The translations under genes were made by a program, and so were the position numbers. The notes beneath the pieces were generated by a model that had not been told where the DNA came from, did no database searches, and saw only the letters and a program-made list of their open reading frames with translations. 64,000 bases of DNA. Source: Bacteroidales bacterium (GTDB lineage: Bacteria; Bacteroidota; Bacteroidia; Bacteroidales; Marinilabiliaceae). Positions 42,233 to 51,750 of the stretch are shown piece after piece; the stretch's first letter is position 1, and each line of letters starts with the position of its first letter. The stretch covers positions 1 to 64,000 of the forward strand of contig CAAFWU010000007.1 in NCBI GenBank assembly GCA_900766825.1, read 5' to 3'.

Positions 42233-43691
42233 CTTGCTGAATGTAGAAATTAATGAATGCGTCATAGAAGAGGTTGCCCACAATGGCGTAGCCCGCACGG
42301 CTGAAGTGGATGTTATCCCTTCCCGCCAGCTTATTTTCTTGCCATTTGGCCATGGAACCCAATCCACCCATCACCTCGAAGAGGTCCCAGAAGCCCCCCT
42401 GCCATTCGGTGGCAAGGCGCTGGAAGGCGTGCTGAGCCTTGGGTCCGTTGGTGTTCACAATGCGGCGTCGGCGACTGCGGCGTCGCTTGGTGTCGTTGTT
42501 GCTAATGAAGATGAAGGCGCAGTCGGGGCTCACGCGCCGTATGCTGCGGATCAGGTCGTTATAGTTGTTCACAAAGGTATCTTCGGAGAAGTGAGGTCCC
42601 GAAGCATCGTTGACCCCAATGGCCATGATGACCAAATCGGGGCGGATGAGTGATAGTTCTTTTTCGAAGTCGGCACAGCGCATATAGGCTGGCACGGCGG
42701 CTCCGTTTACGCCAATGGTGTGATAGACAATGCCCTGTGAGCTGACCTCGTCCTCCATCTGAGGCAGCAGACCACCAATGCAGACCATGTCGCCCTCTTT
42801 GGGTCGTACGCCTCGGTGCGTTGGGGCAATGGTTACCGTGAAGGCAGAGGGCGAGACACCAGTGCTGTCCTTTATGTCGAATTGCCAACCATAGGCTGTT
42901 GGGGTGGGGCGAAGGGTGCGGCCATCGACCACGAGCAGTGGGGTGAGGGTGCCATAGGGGCTGTAGCCCAAGATGGTGAGGCGGTCGGCAGTCCAACGTG
43001 GCATGCGGTCGTTGGGGCAGAGGGGGTTCATGTCGATGCTGAACCAGGCGGAGGTGTCGCTGGTGCGAACGCCTATGCCCATCATGCCGAGTCGCTGGGC
43101 GTTGACATTGGTGTACTCTTTGCGCACAGAGCATCGGGTGCGGTCCCAACGGCCGCCGTAGCGGGTGCGGTAGCCGAGTGGGTTATTGGTCTTGGCCACC
43201 GAGAAGGGGAAGATGACGCCTCGGGCGGGTCGCAGGTTGCGGTTGAGCGAGTCGATGCGTTGGCGGAAGATCTCGGTATACATATCGGCTTGAACATGTG
43301 AGCCACCAATGTGGAGGATGCTCAGGTTTCCCTTGCCAAAGAGGAGTATGGAGTCCAGTTTGTCCACCACACGGGTCATCTGGGCCGATATTCCTGCTGG
43401 GGTTCGGATAAAGTTGCTATCCAGACGGGCCACCTTGGGCACCATGGCCATGAGGGACGATAGGTTGCTGACGGGACCCAGCGAGAGGGTGTCGGCCGAG
43501 AAGTCGGGGTCCATGTCCATGAGGCTGTCGGGGAGCTGCTCGGTGGATTCAGAGAGCAGAGTGGCGGCATCGGCTGTGGGGTCGGACTCGGGAGCTTGGT
43601 TTTGGGCTTGCGTTCCTTTGGGGAAGAGCAAGAGGGTCAGTGTCAATATTAAAATGGTCGGAAGGGACCATGGGGTTGGGAACAACTTCAC
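42207..43691 (-). CDS. SGNH/GDSL hydrolase-like acetyltransferase partner (second)
   Basis: 494 residues with a GTG start at 43691; no in-frame ATG is available before the signal peptide ('LTLTLLLFPKGTQAQ'). SGNH blocks: 'LSILHIGGSHVQADMYTEIF' (block I, with G-S-H in place of G-D-S; the serine is kept), 'VIMAIGVNDAS' (block III) and 'DNIHFSRAGYAIVGNLFYDA' (block V, Asp-x-x-His). It probably transfers or removes acetyl groups on a cell-envelope glycan together with the MBOAT protein, whose gene it overlaps. It follows the first SGNH gene after 24 bases. Confidence 0.85.
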   Translation of the reverse strand: MKLFPTPWSLPTILILTLTLLLFPKGTQAQNQAPESDPTADAATLLSESTEQLPDSLMDMDPDFSADTLSLGPVSNLSSLMAMVPKVARLDSNFIRTPAGISAQMTRVVDKLDSILLFGKGNLSILHIGGSHVQADMYTEIFRQRIDSLNRNLRPARGVIFPFSVAKTNNPLGYRTRYGGRWDRTRCSVRKEYTNVNAQRLGMMGIGVRTSDTSAWFSIDMNPLCPNDRMPRWTADRLTILGYSPYGTLTPLLVVDGRTLRPTPTAYGWQFDIKDSTGVSPSAFTVTIAPTHRGVRPKEGDMVCIGGLLPQMEDEVSSQGIVYHTIGVNGAAVPAYMRCADFEKELSLIRPDLVIMAIGVNDASGPHFSEDTFVNNYNDLIRSIRRVSPDCAFIFISNNDTKRRRSRRRRIVNTNGPKAQHAFQRLATEWQGGFWDLFEVMGGLGSMAKWQENKLAGRDNIHFSRAGYAIVGNLFYDAFINFYIQQDADTTSEH

Positions 43692-43715
43692 TTTATATAT
43701 TTCAATGTCAGGAAT

Positions 43716-45161
43716 CTAATCGTCGGCTCGAGTGCCATGCTCGGTCTCATATCGTTCGGTCAACTTCATGTACTCGTAGTTCATGCTAAGGGCACGCCAG
43801 AGGATAGAGGCAATGCGGTCGGCACCGCGTGGGGTGAAGTGTACGTAGTCTCCACCCGCCCAAGCTGGTTGGTGGCTCACCCAAGCGAGCATACTGTTTC
43901 GTCCGCCCATCACGGCGTACATGTCCCAGAAGGCCAAGTTGTGGTCGTTGCACATCTGACGCATCTTGGCGGTGAGGTCGGGAAGCATGGGGTGGGTCTG
44001 CAGAGTGCCGTCTACGGTGACCGACATATCGGCAGGGCCAATGAGAATCATGGGGGTCTTGGGGCTCATGCTGCGGACGCGCTCAATGGTTTTGCCGAGG
44101 CCGCGGACGTAGCGTGTCACCTGAGCGGTGTCGCTAATCATGGGCAGGGCGTTGCCACCGAACTCCAAGAGGATGAGCTCCACGCCGAGGCTGCGCATCA
44201 TGTCGGCCATGAGCAGACCGTCGGGGTTGTTGAGGAAGAAGCCATCGGCACCGCGCATGGGAATGTTGGTCAGGCTCACGCCCCGTCCGCCGTCGACCTC
44301 CACACCATATATGTCGGCCTTGCCCTTGAGTGTCATCTGAACCTCGCGGCTGTTGGTCAGTGGCCAAGTAAGAATTTGCAGAGCCTCGGTATTGGCTTCG
44401 GCACGTTGTTCGTTATCTCCCACGCGGGCCACGAGGCTATCGGCTGTGTGCCCCACGTAGAGCATAAGGCGACGGAAGCCGCCAACGCGTCGAGCGCTGA
44501 TGCCCATGGTCAGGCTGTCGGTGTTGAGTTCCGCCATTTGACATAGGGCGCCATAGCGTTTGTGGTCGGCACGTCGGCCCATGATGCCGCCGGCGTAGTA
44601 CATGGGCACGGTGTCGGTGAGCGTCTGCCCCACGCTGCGGGCCGAGATGGGTTGCAGCAGAGGCAAGAGACCTGGTCCGCCGCCTCCAAAGAGGGCTTGC
44701 AGACTGTCTCGGAGCAGGCAACTGATGCGGTCGCCCTCGATTTGCGAGTCGCCATAGTGGAGTACGTGGGCCACACGGTTGGCGGACTGCCCAGCTTGTT
44801 CCATGGCACGGAAGGAGCGGAAGAGGTAGGTGTAGTCCTCGTTGGGGAACTTGATGCTGGTTTCGCTGCTGGCAAAGAAATCTTGATAGAGAGCCAAGGT
44901 GTCGGCCAAGGCCATGCGAGCCGAGTCGGCAGCAGTGAGCACCATCTCGGCCTCCACGGTCTCCATACGTTCGTCGGCGGATATCTCCACGGAGGGTCCT
45001 GCGGAGACGAGGTCGGCAATGCGTGGCATGCGGAGCTGTGCAAAGCCGAGGTCGATGGGTTCGTTGGGCGAGACCCAAGCCACCACGCCCAGCAAACCAA
45101 TGACGCCAAAGAGGAAAGCGGTGCCCGTCCAGAGCGATATGGGTTGTTTGCTTATTTTCAT
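43716..45161 (-). CDS. SGNH/GDSL hydrolase-like acetyltransferase partner (first)
   Basis: 481 residues. A single N-terminal membrane anchor ('LWTGTAFLFGVIGLLGVVAW') holds a periplasmic SGNH domain: block I 'HVLHYGDSQIEGDRI' with the catalytic serine, 'LEFGGNAL' as the block III Gly-x-Asn variant, and 'GGDYVHFTPRGADRIASIL' with Asp-x-x-His. It is related in layout to the following gene but clearly diverged, which suggests two acceptors or two steps. It lies 47 bases after dnaE. Confidence 0.86.
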   Translation of the reverse strand: MKISKQPISLWTGTAFLFGVIGLLGVVAWVSPNEPIDLGFAQLRMPRIADLVSAGPSVEISADERMETVEAEMVLTAADSARMALADTLALYQDFFASSETSIKFPNEDYTYLFRSFRAMEQAGQSANRVAHVLHYGDSQIEGDRISCLLRDSLQALFGGGGPGLLPLLQPISARSVGQTLTDTVPMYYAGGIMGRRADHKRYGALCQMAELNTDSLTMGISARRVGGFRRLMLYVGHTADSLVARVGDNEQRAEANTEALQILTWPLTNSREVQMTLKGKADIYGVEVDGGRGVSLTNIPMRGADGFFLNNPDGLLMADMMRSLGVELILLEFGGNALPMISDTAQVTRYVRGLGKTIERVRSMSPKTPMILIGPADMSVTVDGTLQTHPMLPDLTAKMRQMCNDHNLAFWDMYAVMGGRNSMLAWVSHQPAWAGGDYVHFTPRGADRIASILWRALSMNYEYMKLTERYETEHGTRADD

Positions 45162-45208
45162 TGATTTTGGGTTTCCAAAATGGGGGAGATGGGGGGAGAC
45201 GAAATTTT

Positions 45209-48200
45209 TTATTGCGTCACCGTCATCTCTATTCCTTCGGTTTCGTCCACCATATTAATTAGTTCGCGGTTGAGTTCGGCGCAGTAGGTCTGAGTGGCCA
45301 TGCGGAGCTCAATCTTGCGTTTGGGGTCCCAGATTTGGAACTTAATTGGCACCTTGGGTGCGGCATCGGGTTCGGCGGGGTGGTTGCGCACCTTGTTGGG
45401 CTTCAGAGTTGACTGCAGGGTGCTAATCATCATCTTGTCCAACTTGCTGAGGTCTATTTTCAGGGTCACACTCTTAACGGTGCCCTCTTTGAGCACGTCG
45501 CTAAGGAACATGACCTGACGCACCTTGCGGAATGTTTTGTTGGGGTCGTACTTGCTCACCTCCACAGCGCCGAAGACACAGACAAAGCTATTGGGGGTGA
45601 AGTAGTTGGCAAACTTGGCATAGTCTTCGCCAAAGAGTGGAACGTCGCCACCACCGCTCATGTCCTCGATGTGGGGAATCATGTATGGTTTGCCCTGTTT
45701 GCTGAGGCCCGTGCGGACGCTGGATACCACACCAGCGCAGACGTAGGTCTTGCCCGCCAGAGTCTTCATATAATCGTCGGTGACGCTGACCATGGGGGTG
45801 TTAACCAAATATCGCATCACAAAACTGTACTGATCCAATGGGTGAGAGGATAGGTAGATGCCCACCACCTCCTTCTCGCGGTTGAGACGCTCCAGCTCGG
45901 TCCACTCGTTAAGAATCTCGGGCAGCTTGGGTCGTGAGATGGCCTGCTCCATCATCTCGCCAAAGAGCGATGCCTGATTCATCTTCTTGTCGGTCTGATA
46001 GTTATTGCCGTAGCGGAGGAGCATTTCGCAGCCAGTCATGCCATCGGGCATAAGGGCAAAGAAGTGTTCGCGCTTCACGTCGGGCAGACTATCGAAGGCA
46101 CCAGCCAAGGCCAAACTTTCCATCGTTTTGCGGTTGCAGGCCGTCAGGTTCACACGCTCCACAAAGTCGTAGATGTCTTTATATGGTCCGTTGGCCTCAC
46201 GCTCGGTCACAATGGCTTCCACGGCACCGTCGCCCACACCCTTGATGCCGCCCATGCCAAACATGACGGCCCCCTCCTTGCTGACGTTGAAGTTGAGGTC
46301 GGATACGTTGACGTCGGGCCCGTGGACCTTGAGACCCATCTTTTTGCACTCGTCCATATATTTAGAGACCTCGGCAATGGTGTCTTTGCAACTGGTGAGC
46401 AGGGCGGCCATATACTCGGCAGGGTAGTGGGCCTTGAGGTAGGCCGTTTGATACGATACCCACGAGTAGCATATGGCGTGCGATTTATTGAAGGCGTAGG
46501 ATGCAAACTTCTCCCAGTCGGCCCAGATCTTCTCCAACTTATCGGCGGGGTGTCCGTTGCCAGTGCCCTGCTTAATGAACTTAGGTTTGAGTTCGGCCAG
46601 CACAGCCAACTGTTTCTTACCCATGGCCTTACGGAGTTTATCGCTCTCGCCGCGGGTGAAGTTGGCCAGCAGGCGGCTCAAGAGCATCACCTGCTCCTGA
46701 TAGACGGTGACTCCGTAGGTGTCCTTGAGGTATTTCTCCATGACGGGCAGGTCGTACTCGATGGGTTCGCGCCCCTGCTTACGGTTGATGAACTGCGGGA
46801 TGTAGTCCATTGGGCCGGGTCGGTAGAGGGCGTTCATGGCAATGAGGTCCTCGAATACGGTGGGCTGCAACTCCTTAAGGTACTTCTGCATGCCGGGGCT
46901 CTCGAACTGGAAGATGCCCACGGTGCGACCCTCGGCATAGAGTTTATAGACCACGGGGTCGTCGATGGGCACCTTGAAGATGTCAATATACTCGCCTGTG
47001 CGTTTCTGAATGAGTTTGACGGCCTCCTTCATGATGCGGAGGTTGATGAGGCCCAAGAAGTCCATCTTGATGAGGCCCACGCTCTCAACGTAGTGTCCAT
47101 CGTATTGGGTGGCCTGCATCTTGAAGCCCGAGCCCTTATCCTCCACCACGGTGATGGGGGCGTACTTTTTCAGGTCGTCGGCACCAATGATGATGCCGCA
47201 GGCGTGAACGCCCGTTTGGCGCACGGTGCCCTCCAGTTCGGCAGCATAGCTAAGCATGCTGGAGAGGCTGGGGTCGGGTCCGTTGAGCACCTGCTGCATC
47301 TCGGGCAGGTATTTTATGCAGTTTTTGAGGTTGACCTTGGGAGTCTTGCCCTTGGCGTCCTTAATGGTGTCGGGGAACTTATCGGGCACCAGAGTGGTCA
47401 CGTTCTTTACCATGCCGAGGGGCACGTTCTGCACACGCCCCACGTCGGATATGGAGCTCTTGGCGGCCATGGTGCCAAAGGTGATGATGTGGGCCACGGC
47501 GTCGGCACCGTATTTGTCTGTCACCCATTCTATTACCTTCTGTCGACCATCGTCGGCAAAGTCGGTATCGATATCGGGGAGGGATATACGGTCGGGGTTG
47601 AGGAAACGCTCGAACAGCAGGTCGTACTTCATGGGGTCTATGTCCGTGATGCCCAAGCAATAGGCCACCACGGAGCCCGCTGCCGAACCACGTCCGGGGC
47701 CTACCCAGACATCCAGTTCCTCGCGCGCGGCACGGATGAAGTCCATCACAATAAGGAAGTAGCCAGGGAAACCCATGGTCTTCATAATGTGGAGCTCGAA
47801 GGTAATCTGCTCCACTTGAGCCTCGGTGAGCTCCTCGCCATAGCGGCGGTGGGCACCCTCCCATGTCAGTTTGGCCAGATAGTCGGCCTCCAGCTTAATG
47901 CGGTAGAGTTTGTTGTAGCCACCGAGTTTCTTGATCTTCTTCTCGGCATCGGCCTGTTCCAGAACCACCTCGTGCTTCTCGTTTTGGGTAAACTCATCGA
48001 AGAGGTCCTTCTCGGTTAGCTTTTGGCGGTACTGCTCCTCGGTGCCAAACTCCTCGGGAATGGGGAATTTGGGCATTATGGGGTCGGAGTTGAGGCTGTA
48101 GGTCTCCACCTTGTCCACAATCTCCTGTGTGTTGGCCAGTGTTTCGGGGAGGTCGGCAAAGAGTTCGGCCATCTCCTCGGGTGTCTTGAGCCACTCCTGT

Positions 48201-49099
48201 TTGGTGTAGTGGAGTCGGTTGGCGTCCTCCATGGTTTTGCCTGTTGAGAGGCAGAGGAGGCGTTCGTGGGCCTCGGCGTGGTCTTTGTTCAGGAAGTGGC
48301 TGTCGTTGGTGCACACCACCTTGGTGTTGGTCTTCTGGGCCAGCTCCAAAATGAAGGGGTTGACCTCCTGCTGGCGGACCCAGACATCGTAGGCGGGGTC
48401 GAGGCCCGATGTGGGGTGGCGCTGGATCTCGAGGTAATAGTCGTCTCCAAAAATCTCTTTATACCAACGTATGGCGGCCTCGGCTTCGTCCATCTTGCGG
48501 CTCATGATAAGCTGGGGAATCTCGCCACCCAAGCAGGCCGAGCAGCAGATGAGACCCTCGTGGTATTGGGCCAAGAGGTCTTTGTCGATACGTGGTTTAT
48601 TGTAGAAACCGTCGATCCAGGATATGGATACGAGTTTGCAGAGGTTGAAATAACCCGTCTTGTTTTTGGCCAAGAGGATAAGGTGCCAACCAGAGCTGTC
48701 CACAATCATCTCGCGTCCGCTCTCGGGGTTGAGGACCTTGACGTTTTTGTCCTTGTCGGTATACTTACGTCGGGCACAATAGGCCTCAACGCCAAAGATT
48801 GGTTTGAAGATTCGGGCTTTGAGTTCTTTGGCTTTCAGTTCGGCAGCTTGGCGTTCCTCGGCTGTCTTGGTCTCGTCGGCAGCAGCGGCCTCGGCCTCCT
48901 TAATCTCACCTTTGGTCTTACCGTTTACTTTGTCGACGTAGTCGTGGAACTCTTTCATGCCATACATGACGCCGTGGTCGGTGAGGGCCACGGAGTACAT
49001 GCCATTTTTCATGCATTTGTCCACAATGTCGGTCACCTTACTCATGCCGTCGAGGATAGAGTAGTGGGAGTGAACGTGAAGGTGAGTGAACTGAACCAT
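45209..49099 (-). CDS. dnaE: DNA polymerase III alpha subunit
   Basis: 1296 residues. It is the replicative polymerase: PHP domain at the N-terminus ('HLHVHSHYSILDGMSK'), a polymerase palm with 'RISLPDIDTDFADDGRQKVI', fingers and tandem helix-hairpin-helix region, and a C-terminal OB fold ('TYVCAGVVSSVRTGLSKQGK'). A charged insert rich in Glu, Ala and Lys (about residues 83-112) interrupts the PHP domain. It is the first gene of a five-gene - strand operon running through two SGNH genes and MBOAT to metH. A -7 box is 40 bases upstream. Confidence 0.97.
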   Translation of the reverse strand: MVQFTHLHVHSHYSILDGMSKVTDIVDKCMKNGMYSVALTDHGVMYGMKEFHDYVDKVNGKTKGEIKEAEAAAADETKTAEERQAAELKAKELKARIFKPIFGVEAYCARRKYTDKDKNVKVLNPESGREMIVDSSGWHLILLAKNKTGYFNLCKLVSISWIDGFYNKPRIDKDLLAQYHEGLICCSACLGGEIPQLIMSRKMDEAEAAIRWYKEIFGDDYYLEIQRHPTSGLDPAYDVWVRQQEVNPFILELAQKTNTKVVCTNDSHFLNKDHAEAHERLLCLSTGKTMEDANRLHYTKQEWLKTPEEMAELFADLPETLANTQEIVDKVETYSLNSDPIMPKFPIPEEFGTEEQYRQKLTEKDLFDEFTQNEKHEVVLEQADAEKKIKKLGGYNKLYRIKLEADYLAKLTWEGAHRRYGEELTEAQVEQITFELHIMKTMGFPGYFLIVMDFIRAAREELDVWVGPGRGSAAGSVVAYCLGITDIDPMKYDLLFERFLNPDRISLPDIDTDFADDGRQKVIEWVTDKYGADAVAHIITFGTMAAKSSISDVGRVQNVPLGMVKNVTTLVPDKFPDTIKDAKGKTPKVNLKNCIKYLPEMQQVLNGPDPSLSSMLSYAAELEGTVRQTGVHACGIIIGADDLKKYAPITVVEDKGSGFKMQATQYDGHYVESVGLIKMDFLGLINLRIMKEAVKLIQKRTGEYIDIFKVPIDDPVVYKLYAEGRTVGIFQFESPGMQKYLKELQPTVFEDLIAMNALYRPGPMDYIPQFINRKQGREPIEYDLPVMEKYLKDTYGVTVYQEQVMLLSRLLANFTRGESDKLRKAMGKKQLAVLAELKPKFIKQGTGNGHPADKLEKIWADWEKFASYAFNKSHAICYSWVSYQTAYLKAHYPAEYMAALLTSCKDTIAEVSKYMDECKKMGLKVHGPDVNVSDLNFNVSKEGAVMFGMGGIKGVGDGAVEAIVTEREANGPYKDIYDFVERVNLTACNRKTMESLALAGAFDSLPDVKREHFFALMPDGMTGCEMLLRYGNNYQTDKKMNQASLFGEMMEQAISRPKLPEILNEWTELERLNREKEVVGIYLSSHPLDQYSFVMRYLVNTPMVSVTDDYMKTLAGKTYVCAGVVSSVRTGLSKQGKPYMIPHIEDMSGGGDVPLFGEDYAKFANYFTPNSFVCVFGAVEVSKYDPNKTFRKVRQVMFLSDVLKEGTVKSVTLKIDLSKLDKMMISTLQSTLKPNKVRNHPAEPDAAPKVPIKFQIWDPKRKIELRMATQTYCAELNRELINMVDETEGIEMTVTQ

Positions 49100-49138
49100 A
49101 TTACTTCATGATTTTGTTTTATTAAAACAAATTGTGCA

Positions 49139-49146
49139 CAAAGATA
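49139..49146 (-). promoter_or_regulatory. -7 box of the dnaE operon promoter
   Basis: TATCTTTG on the - strand is a perfect TAnnTTTG, 40 bases before the dnaE start. A palindromic AT stretch lies between it and the gene (centred near 49122). The -33 position has no exact TTTG. Confidence 0.55.
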
Positions 49147-49253
49147 GGCTTTTTCTCTTTGCAGAATGCGGCGGATGGCTCCACACCTTATTGGTGTTTG
49201 TGGTTTTTGCAGATTTATGCCTATGGGGGAGCTAATGGATTGTGGTGCTGCAA

Positions 49254-49283
49254 TTGATTAATTACACTTAATTTGTAAATTTG
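49254..49283 (+). promoter_or_regulatory. promoter of the FrhB-like / pyruvyl transferase pair
   Basis: TAAATTTG (49276-49283) is a perfect -7 box. TTG at 49254-49256, as part of ATTG, is 19 bases upstream, the expected -33 distance. The first gene starts 75 bases downstream. Confidence 0.55.
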
Positions 49284-49358
49284 TTCGGTTGGGGTGGACG
49301 AACGTAAAGCTTCCCCAAAAGGATTTTGGAAAACAAATATCACTTTTACCTTTAGCTG

Positions 49359-50525
49359 ATGATAAAGATTACGAACCCAGCAGAGTGCTGTGGCTGCACG
49401 GCCTGCGCGAGCATCTGTGCCCACGACGCCATACGTATGGTGCCCGACGCCTTGGGTTTTCTCTACCCCGAGGTGGACACGAGCAAGTGCGTGGAGTGCG
49501 GACTGTGCAACAAGGTGTGCGCTTTCAACGATGCCTACGATACGGGGCTTAACCTGCCCGAGCCAGAGGCCTACGCAGCCCGCCATACCGACACAGCCCA
49601 GGTGATGAAGAGCCGCAGCGGTGCTGCCTTTGTTGCCATATCGGACCATGTGCTGGCCCAAGGGGGCGTGGTCTATGGAGCAGGTTACGTGGACCACTTC
49701 CGCGTGGCACACAAGCGAGCCACCACACCCGAGCAGCGCGATGAGTTCCGCGGCAGCAAGTATGTGCAGAGCGACCTTTCGGGCGTATTCCGCAACGTTA
49801 AGGAGGACCTACGCAATGGTCTTACGGTGCTCTTCTCGGGCACGCCTTGTCAAACAGCTGGGCTCAATAGCTATGTGGGTAATAAGCTCAGGGATAGGTT
49901 GTTGCTGGTGGATATTGTATGTCATGGTGCCCCAGGTCCCTATGTTTGGAGAGATTATTTGGCCTACGTTGAGAAAAAGGAGAATGACACGGTTGATATT
50001 GTAAACTTCCGCGACAAAAGCGAGTTGGGATGGAGTGCCCACAAAGAGTCGTTCGTGTTCAAGAATAAGGGCAAGAGAGTAACCAACGATTTCACTGACA
50101 TATTCTATAAACACATAGCCTTCCGCTACAGTTGCGGTCAGTGCCCGTACACAAACCTAAAGCGTCCGAGCGACATAACGCTGGCCGACTTTTGGGGTTG
50201 GGAGAAGACGGATGCCAACATAAATAAGGACAATAAGGGCGTAAGCCTCCTGCTCATAAACACCGCCAAGGGTCAGGAGATTCTGAACACAGTGAAGGGA
50301 AGCCTCCAACTCATAGAGACCAAGATAGAGAACTGCATGCAACCCCAGCTGCGCGAGCCCGCCAAACTAAACGTCCGTCGCGCCCAGTTCGAGCAGGACT
50401 TTGCCGCCCACGGCCTTGTCTACTGCATGCGCAAAGAGGCGGCACTTCAGTTCATGGCCAAGTTGGCACCTAAGTCGGTGCGGACGTGGGTTAAGAAGGT
50501 TATTAAAAAGATTACACGCAAATGA
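49359..50525 (+). CDS. FrhB-like iron-sulfur protein with N-terminal 2x[4Fe-4S] ferredoxin domain
   Basis: 388 residues. Two cluster motifs open the protein: Cys10-x2-Cys13-x2-Cys16-x3-Cys20 and Cys44-x2-Cys47-x2-Cys50-x3-Cys54. The rest matches the coenzyme F420 hydrogenase beta-subunit family: 'SRSGAAFVAISDHVL', 'EFRGSKYVQSDLS', 'LFSGTPCQTAGLNSYV', 'VDIVCHGAPGP' and 'CGQCPYTNLKRPSDITLADF'. Bacteroidales do not make F420; relatives in polysaccharide loci are thought to be flavin-dependent oxidoreductases. The gene overlaps the following pyruvyl transferase by four bases, so the two are translationally coupled. Confidence 0.85.
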   Translation: MIKITNPAECCGCTACASICAHDAIRMVPDALGFLYPEVDTSKCVECGLCNKVCAFNDAYDTGLNLPEPEAYAARHTDTAQVMKSRSGAAFVAISDHVLAQGGVVYGAGYVDHFRVAHKRATTPEQRDEFRGSKYVQSDLSGVFRNVKEDLRNGLTVLFSGTPCQTAGLNSYVGNKLRDRLLLVDIVCHGAPGPYVWRDYLAYVEKKENDTVDIVNFRDKSELGWSAHKESFVFKNKGKRVTNDFTDIFYKHIAFRYSCGQCPYTNLKRPSDITLADFWGWEKTDANINKDNKGVSLLLINTAKGQEILNTVKGSLQLIETKIENCMQPQLREPAKLNVRRAQFEQDFAAHGLVYCMRKEAALQFMAKLAPKSVRTWVKKVIKKITRK

Positions 50526-51646
50526 AAAGAGTTGGTATACTTACGTTTCATACGGCAACAAACTATGGTGCGGTTCTTCAGACCTACGCTCTCTATAAGG
50601 CAATAGAGGGTTTGGGACATCAGCCTGTTATTGTTGACCGTCAGGCCACCACCATATTCCGCGGCGAGAAGAAGGCTCGACTGCGTTACAAGATTCTCTC
50701 CCTCTGCCCCGACTTTCTGCTGAACATGAGCCCTAAGTTGAAGCACGCCAATGTATTCCACAAATTCGTAAAGAAGTATTTGCCCAACAAGACAGACACC
50801 TACTTCAATAGCAAGGAGTTGGCCGAGGGGCACTATAAATTGGACTATCTGGTGGTGGGCAGCGACCAAATATGGAACTATAAACTCTCCGAAGGTCAGT
50901 CCGCAGGCATGGGTTTGGATATGTTCGGCAAGTTCCTACCCAACGAGACCAAGAGGGTGTCCTATGCCGCCAGCTTCGGTTCCGACGTTTGGAATGAGGC
51001 TCCCGACATCACCGCCACCATAAAAGATTTGGTGCAGAAATTCAGCGCCGTGAGCGTGAGGGAGAAGAGTGGCGAGCAGATATGCCGCGATGTGTTTGGA
51101 GTTGAGGCTCAGACCGTTCTGGACCCCACTCTATTGGCTGGTGGCCAGTTTTTCCTTCCCATGACCGAGGGCATTGCCCACGACGATGACTACATCTTCA
51201 TAAACAAATTCAAATGGGAGGATGAGTTCACCGCGGCATTGAACGAGAGCCTAAAGGTCTGGAAGTCGAAGGTGGTGGTAAACAGAGCTCGCCGTGCATC
51301 GGACAAATACAAGATGGTGTCGGGCCTCAGCGTTCCCGAGTGGCTGAGCATGATAAGGCATGCCAAGATAGTCATCACCGACTCGTTTCACACCTTGGCC
51401 TTTGCCATTTTATTCAACCGCCCCTTCATTGTAGTGAGCCGCGAGGAGGAGAAACGCATGGGTCGCCTAACAAACCTAATAGGCATGCTGGGTTTCGACC
51501 TAAGCAACCGCTATATGCACTACGACCGCCTGCCCCAGATAGAGAGCCCCGAGTTCCTAAACATCGACTACGCCAATGCCAACCAGACTCTGGAGGTCGA
51601 ACGCACCAAGTCGTTGGCGTTTTTGCGTGAGGCGTTGGAGAAATAA
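50522..51646 (+). CDS. polysaccharide pyruvyl transferase family protein
   Basis: 374 residues. It belongs to the family (CsaB/PssM/WcaK) that forms pyruvate ketals on envelope sugars or, in some members, acts on other acceptors. 'MKRVGILTFHTATNYGAVLQ' at the N-terminus, 'VGSDQIWNYKL' and the late 'ITDSFHTLAFAILFNRPF' with the conserved S-x-H are diagnostic. It overlaps the FrhB-like gene (ATGA junction) and ends at a strong terminator. No glycosyltransferase is adjacent, so the acceptor cannot be deduced from context. Confidence 0.88.
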   Translation: MKRVGILTFHTATNYGAVLQTYALYKAIEGLGHQPVIVDRQATTIFRGEKKARLRYKILSLCPDFLLNMSPKLKHANVFHKFVKKYLPNKTDTYFNSKELAEGHYKLDYLVVGSDQIWNYKLSEGQSAGMGLDMFGKFLPNETKRVSYAASFGSDVWNEAPDITATIKDLVQKFSAVSVREKSGEQICRDVFGVEAQTVLDPTLLAGGQFFLPMTEGIAHDDDYIFINKFKWEDEFTAALNESLKVWKSKVVVNRARRASDKYKMVSGLSVPEWLSMIRHAKIVITDSFHTLAFAILFNRPFIVVSREEEKRMGRLTNLIGMLGFDLSNRYMHYDRLPQIESPEFLNIDYANANQTLEVERTKSLAFLREALEK

Positions 51647-51710
51647 AAAAACAAGCAAAGCCAACTCACCACATATCACAAACATAGGCACCTAACATTG
51701 CATCATAAAA

Positions 51711-51750
51711 AAAACCGAAACCAAATGGAGCCCCCATTGGTTTCGGTTTT
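51711..51750. terminator. bidirectional terminator
   Basis: A perfect 14-bp stem (51711-51724 with 51737-51750) and 12-base loop; A-run to the left and T-run to the right let it serve both the pyruvyl transferase gene (+) and the outer-membrane protein gene (-). The remaining bases of this 296-base gap hold nothing recognisable. Confidence 0.92.

Noticed and set aside
46064..48019. A 651-codon open frame on the + strand opposite dnaE
   Set aside because: Shadow of dnaE in the complementary frame. DnaE motifs are intact along the same bases. No start context or promoter.
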